Shown here: positions 12,217 through 12,291 of the stretch, piece by piece
How positions within the stretch are numbered: position 1 is the stretch's first letter
Layout: every line of letters starts with the position of its first letter
Origin: Kangiella sp.
GTDB lineage: Bacteria > Pseudomonadota > Gammaproteobacteria > Enterobacterales > Kangiellaceae
Reading direction: 5' to 3'
DNA length: 12,291 nucleotides
Assembly (NCBI GenBank): GCA_002733465.1
Contig: NVVT01000014.1
Span: 85,128 to 97,418 of the forward strand
Made by a program: the position numbers and the translations under genes
The notes under the pieces: generated by a model
Told to the model about the DNA's origin: nothing
The model's database searches: none
What the model saw: the letters and a program-made list of their open reading frames with translations, nothing else

Positions 12217-12291
12217 TTAAATAGTCTCCGTTACTTTTTTCAATCCTCGAGGCAGGTCTGGGTTTAAACCCCGCTGTATTGCTATGTGTTC
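12217..12291 (-). CDS. nagB-II: C-terminal end of SIS-domain glucosamine-6-phosphate deaminase (NagB-II), partial
   Basis: An open frame enters from the right edge and ends at TAA 12219-12217 after 24 visible codons. The tail RGLNPDLPRGLKKVTETI is the usual ending of GlmS-like SIS-domain sugar isomerases/deaminases (compare the D-x-P-R-x-L-x-K-x-V-T end of GlmS). NagB-II enzymes convert glucosamine-6-phosphate to fructose-6-phosphate and ammonia, the step after NagA. In Shewanella and Alteromonadales operons nagB-II stands directly upstream of nagA, as this fragment does with an 18-bp gap. The active site lies outside the window. A GlmS glutamine amidotransferase cannot be excluded from the tail alone but fits the neighbourhood less well. 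Confidence 0.75.
   Translation of the reverse strand, partial: EHIAIQRGLNPDLPRGLKKVTETI

Noticed and set aside
1..12291. tRNA/rRNA genes, CRISPR arrays, insertion sequences or attachment sites
   Set aside because: Nothing resembling a tRNA fold, regularly spaced repeats, a transposase or integrase, or terminal inverted repeats was seen. The locus reads as stable metabolic DNA without signs of recent mobility.

Overview
The window is AT-rich DNA whose protein families point to a marine gammaproteobacterium of the Alteromonadales type (Alteromonadaceae/Colwelliaceae/Shewanella relatives). This is inferred from gene content, not from a marker gene. It holds most of an N-acetylglucosamine (GlcNAc) / chitin-oligosaccharide utilization locus. 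Every complete gene lies on the minus strand, so the locus reads from right to left.

Right part (12291 to 8549): the last 24 codons of a SIS-domain glucosamine-6-phosphate deaminase (nagB-II), then nagA (GlcNAc-6-P deacetylase), nagP (MFS GlcNAc permease) and nagX (HGSNAT-like multi-pass acyltransferase family). Gaps are only 13-18 bp, so this looks like one operon whose promoter lies outside the window. GlcNAc-6-P from imported sugar would be deacetylated by NagA and deaminated/isomerized by NagB-II. The kinase NagK is not visible and may lie further upstream.

Middle (8548 to 8159): a 390-bp non-coding region with three A-tracts in helical phase, an extended -10 element, and a near-perfect 16-bp palindrome with a central CG, typical of LacI-family operators. 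The palindrome overlaps the predicted transcription start of the next gene. It is the best candidate for the GlcNAc-responsive switch of the receptor.

Left part (8158 to 327): a large TonB-dependent receptor of the Xanthomonas/Caulobacter-type glycan class, a hairpin just after its stop, then a SapC-family protein, two tandem paralogous flavoproteins of the tryptophan-halogenase family, and a LacI-family regulator that is probably NagR. TBDR, SapC and 'halogenase' genes recur together in proteobacterial glycan loci, but the job of the last two is not established. Both flavoproteins keep the FAD-binding motif and the catalytic Lys and Glu, but carry WxWxIG where characterized halogenases have WxWxIP. 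This module is the most likely place for undescribed biology here.

The left edge (2-115) holds the C-terminal end of a plus-strand S9-type serine peptidase. It converges on the locus, and the two sides are separated by a hairpin that can terminate transcription from both directions.
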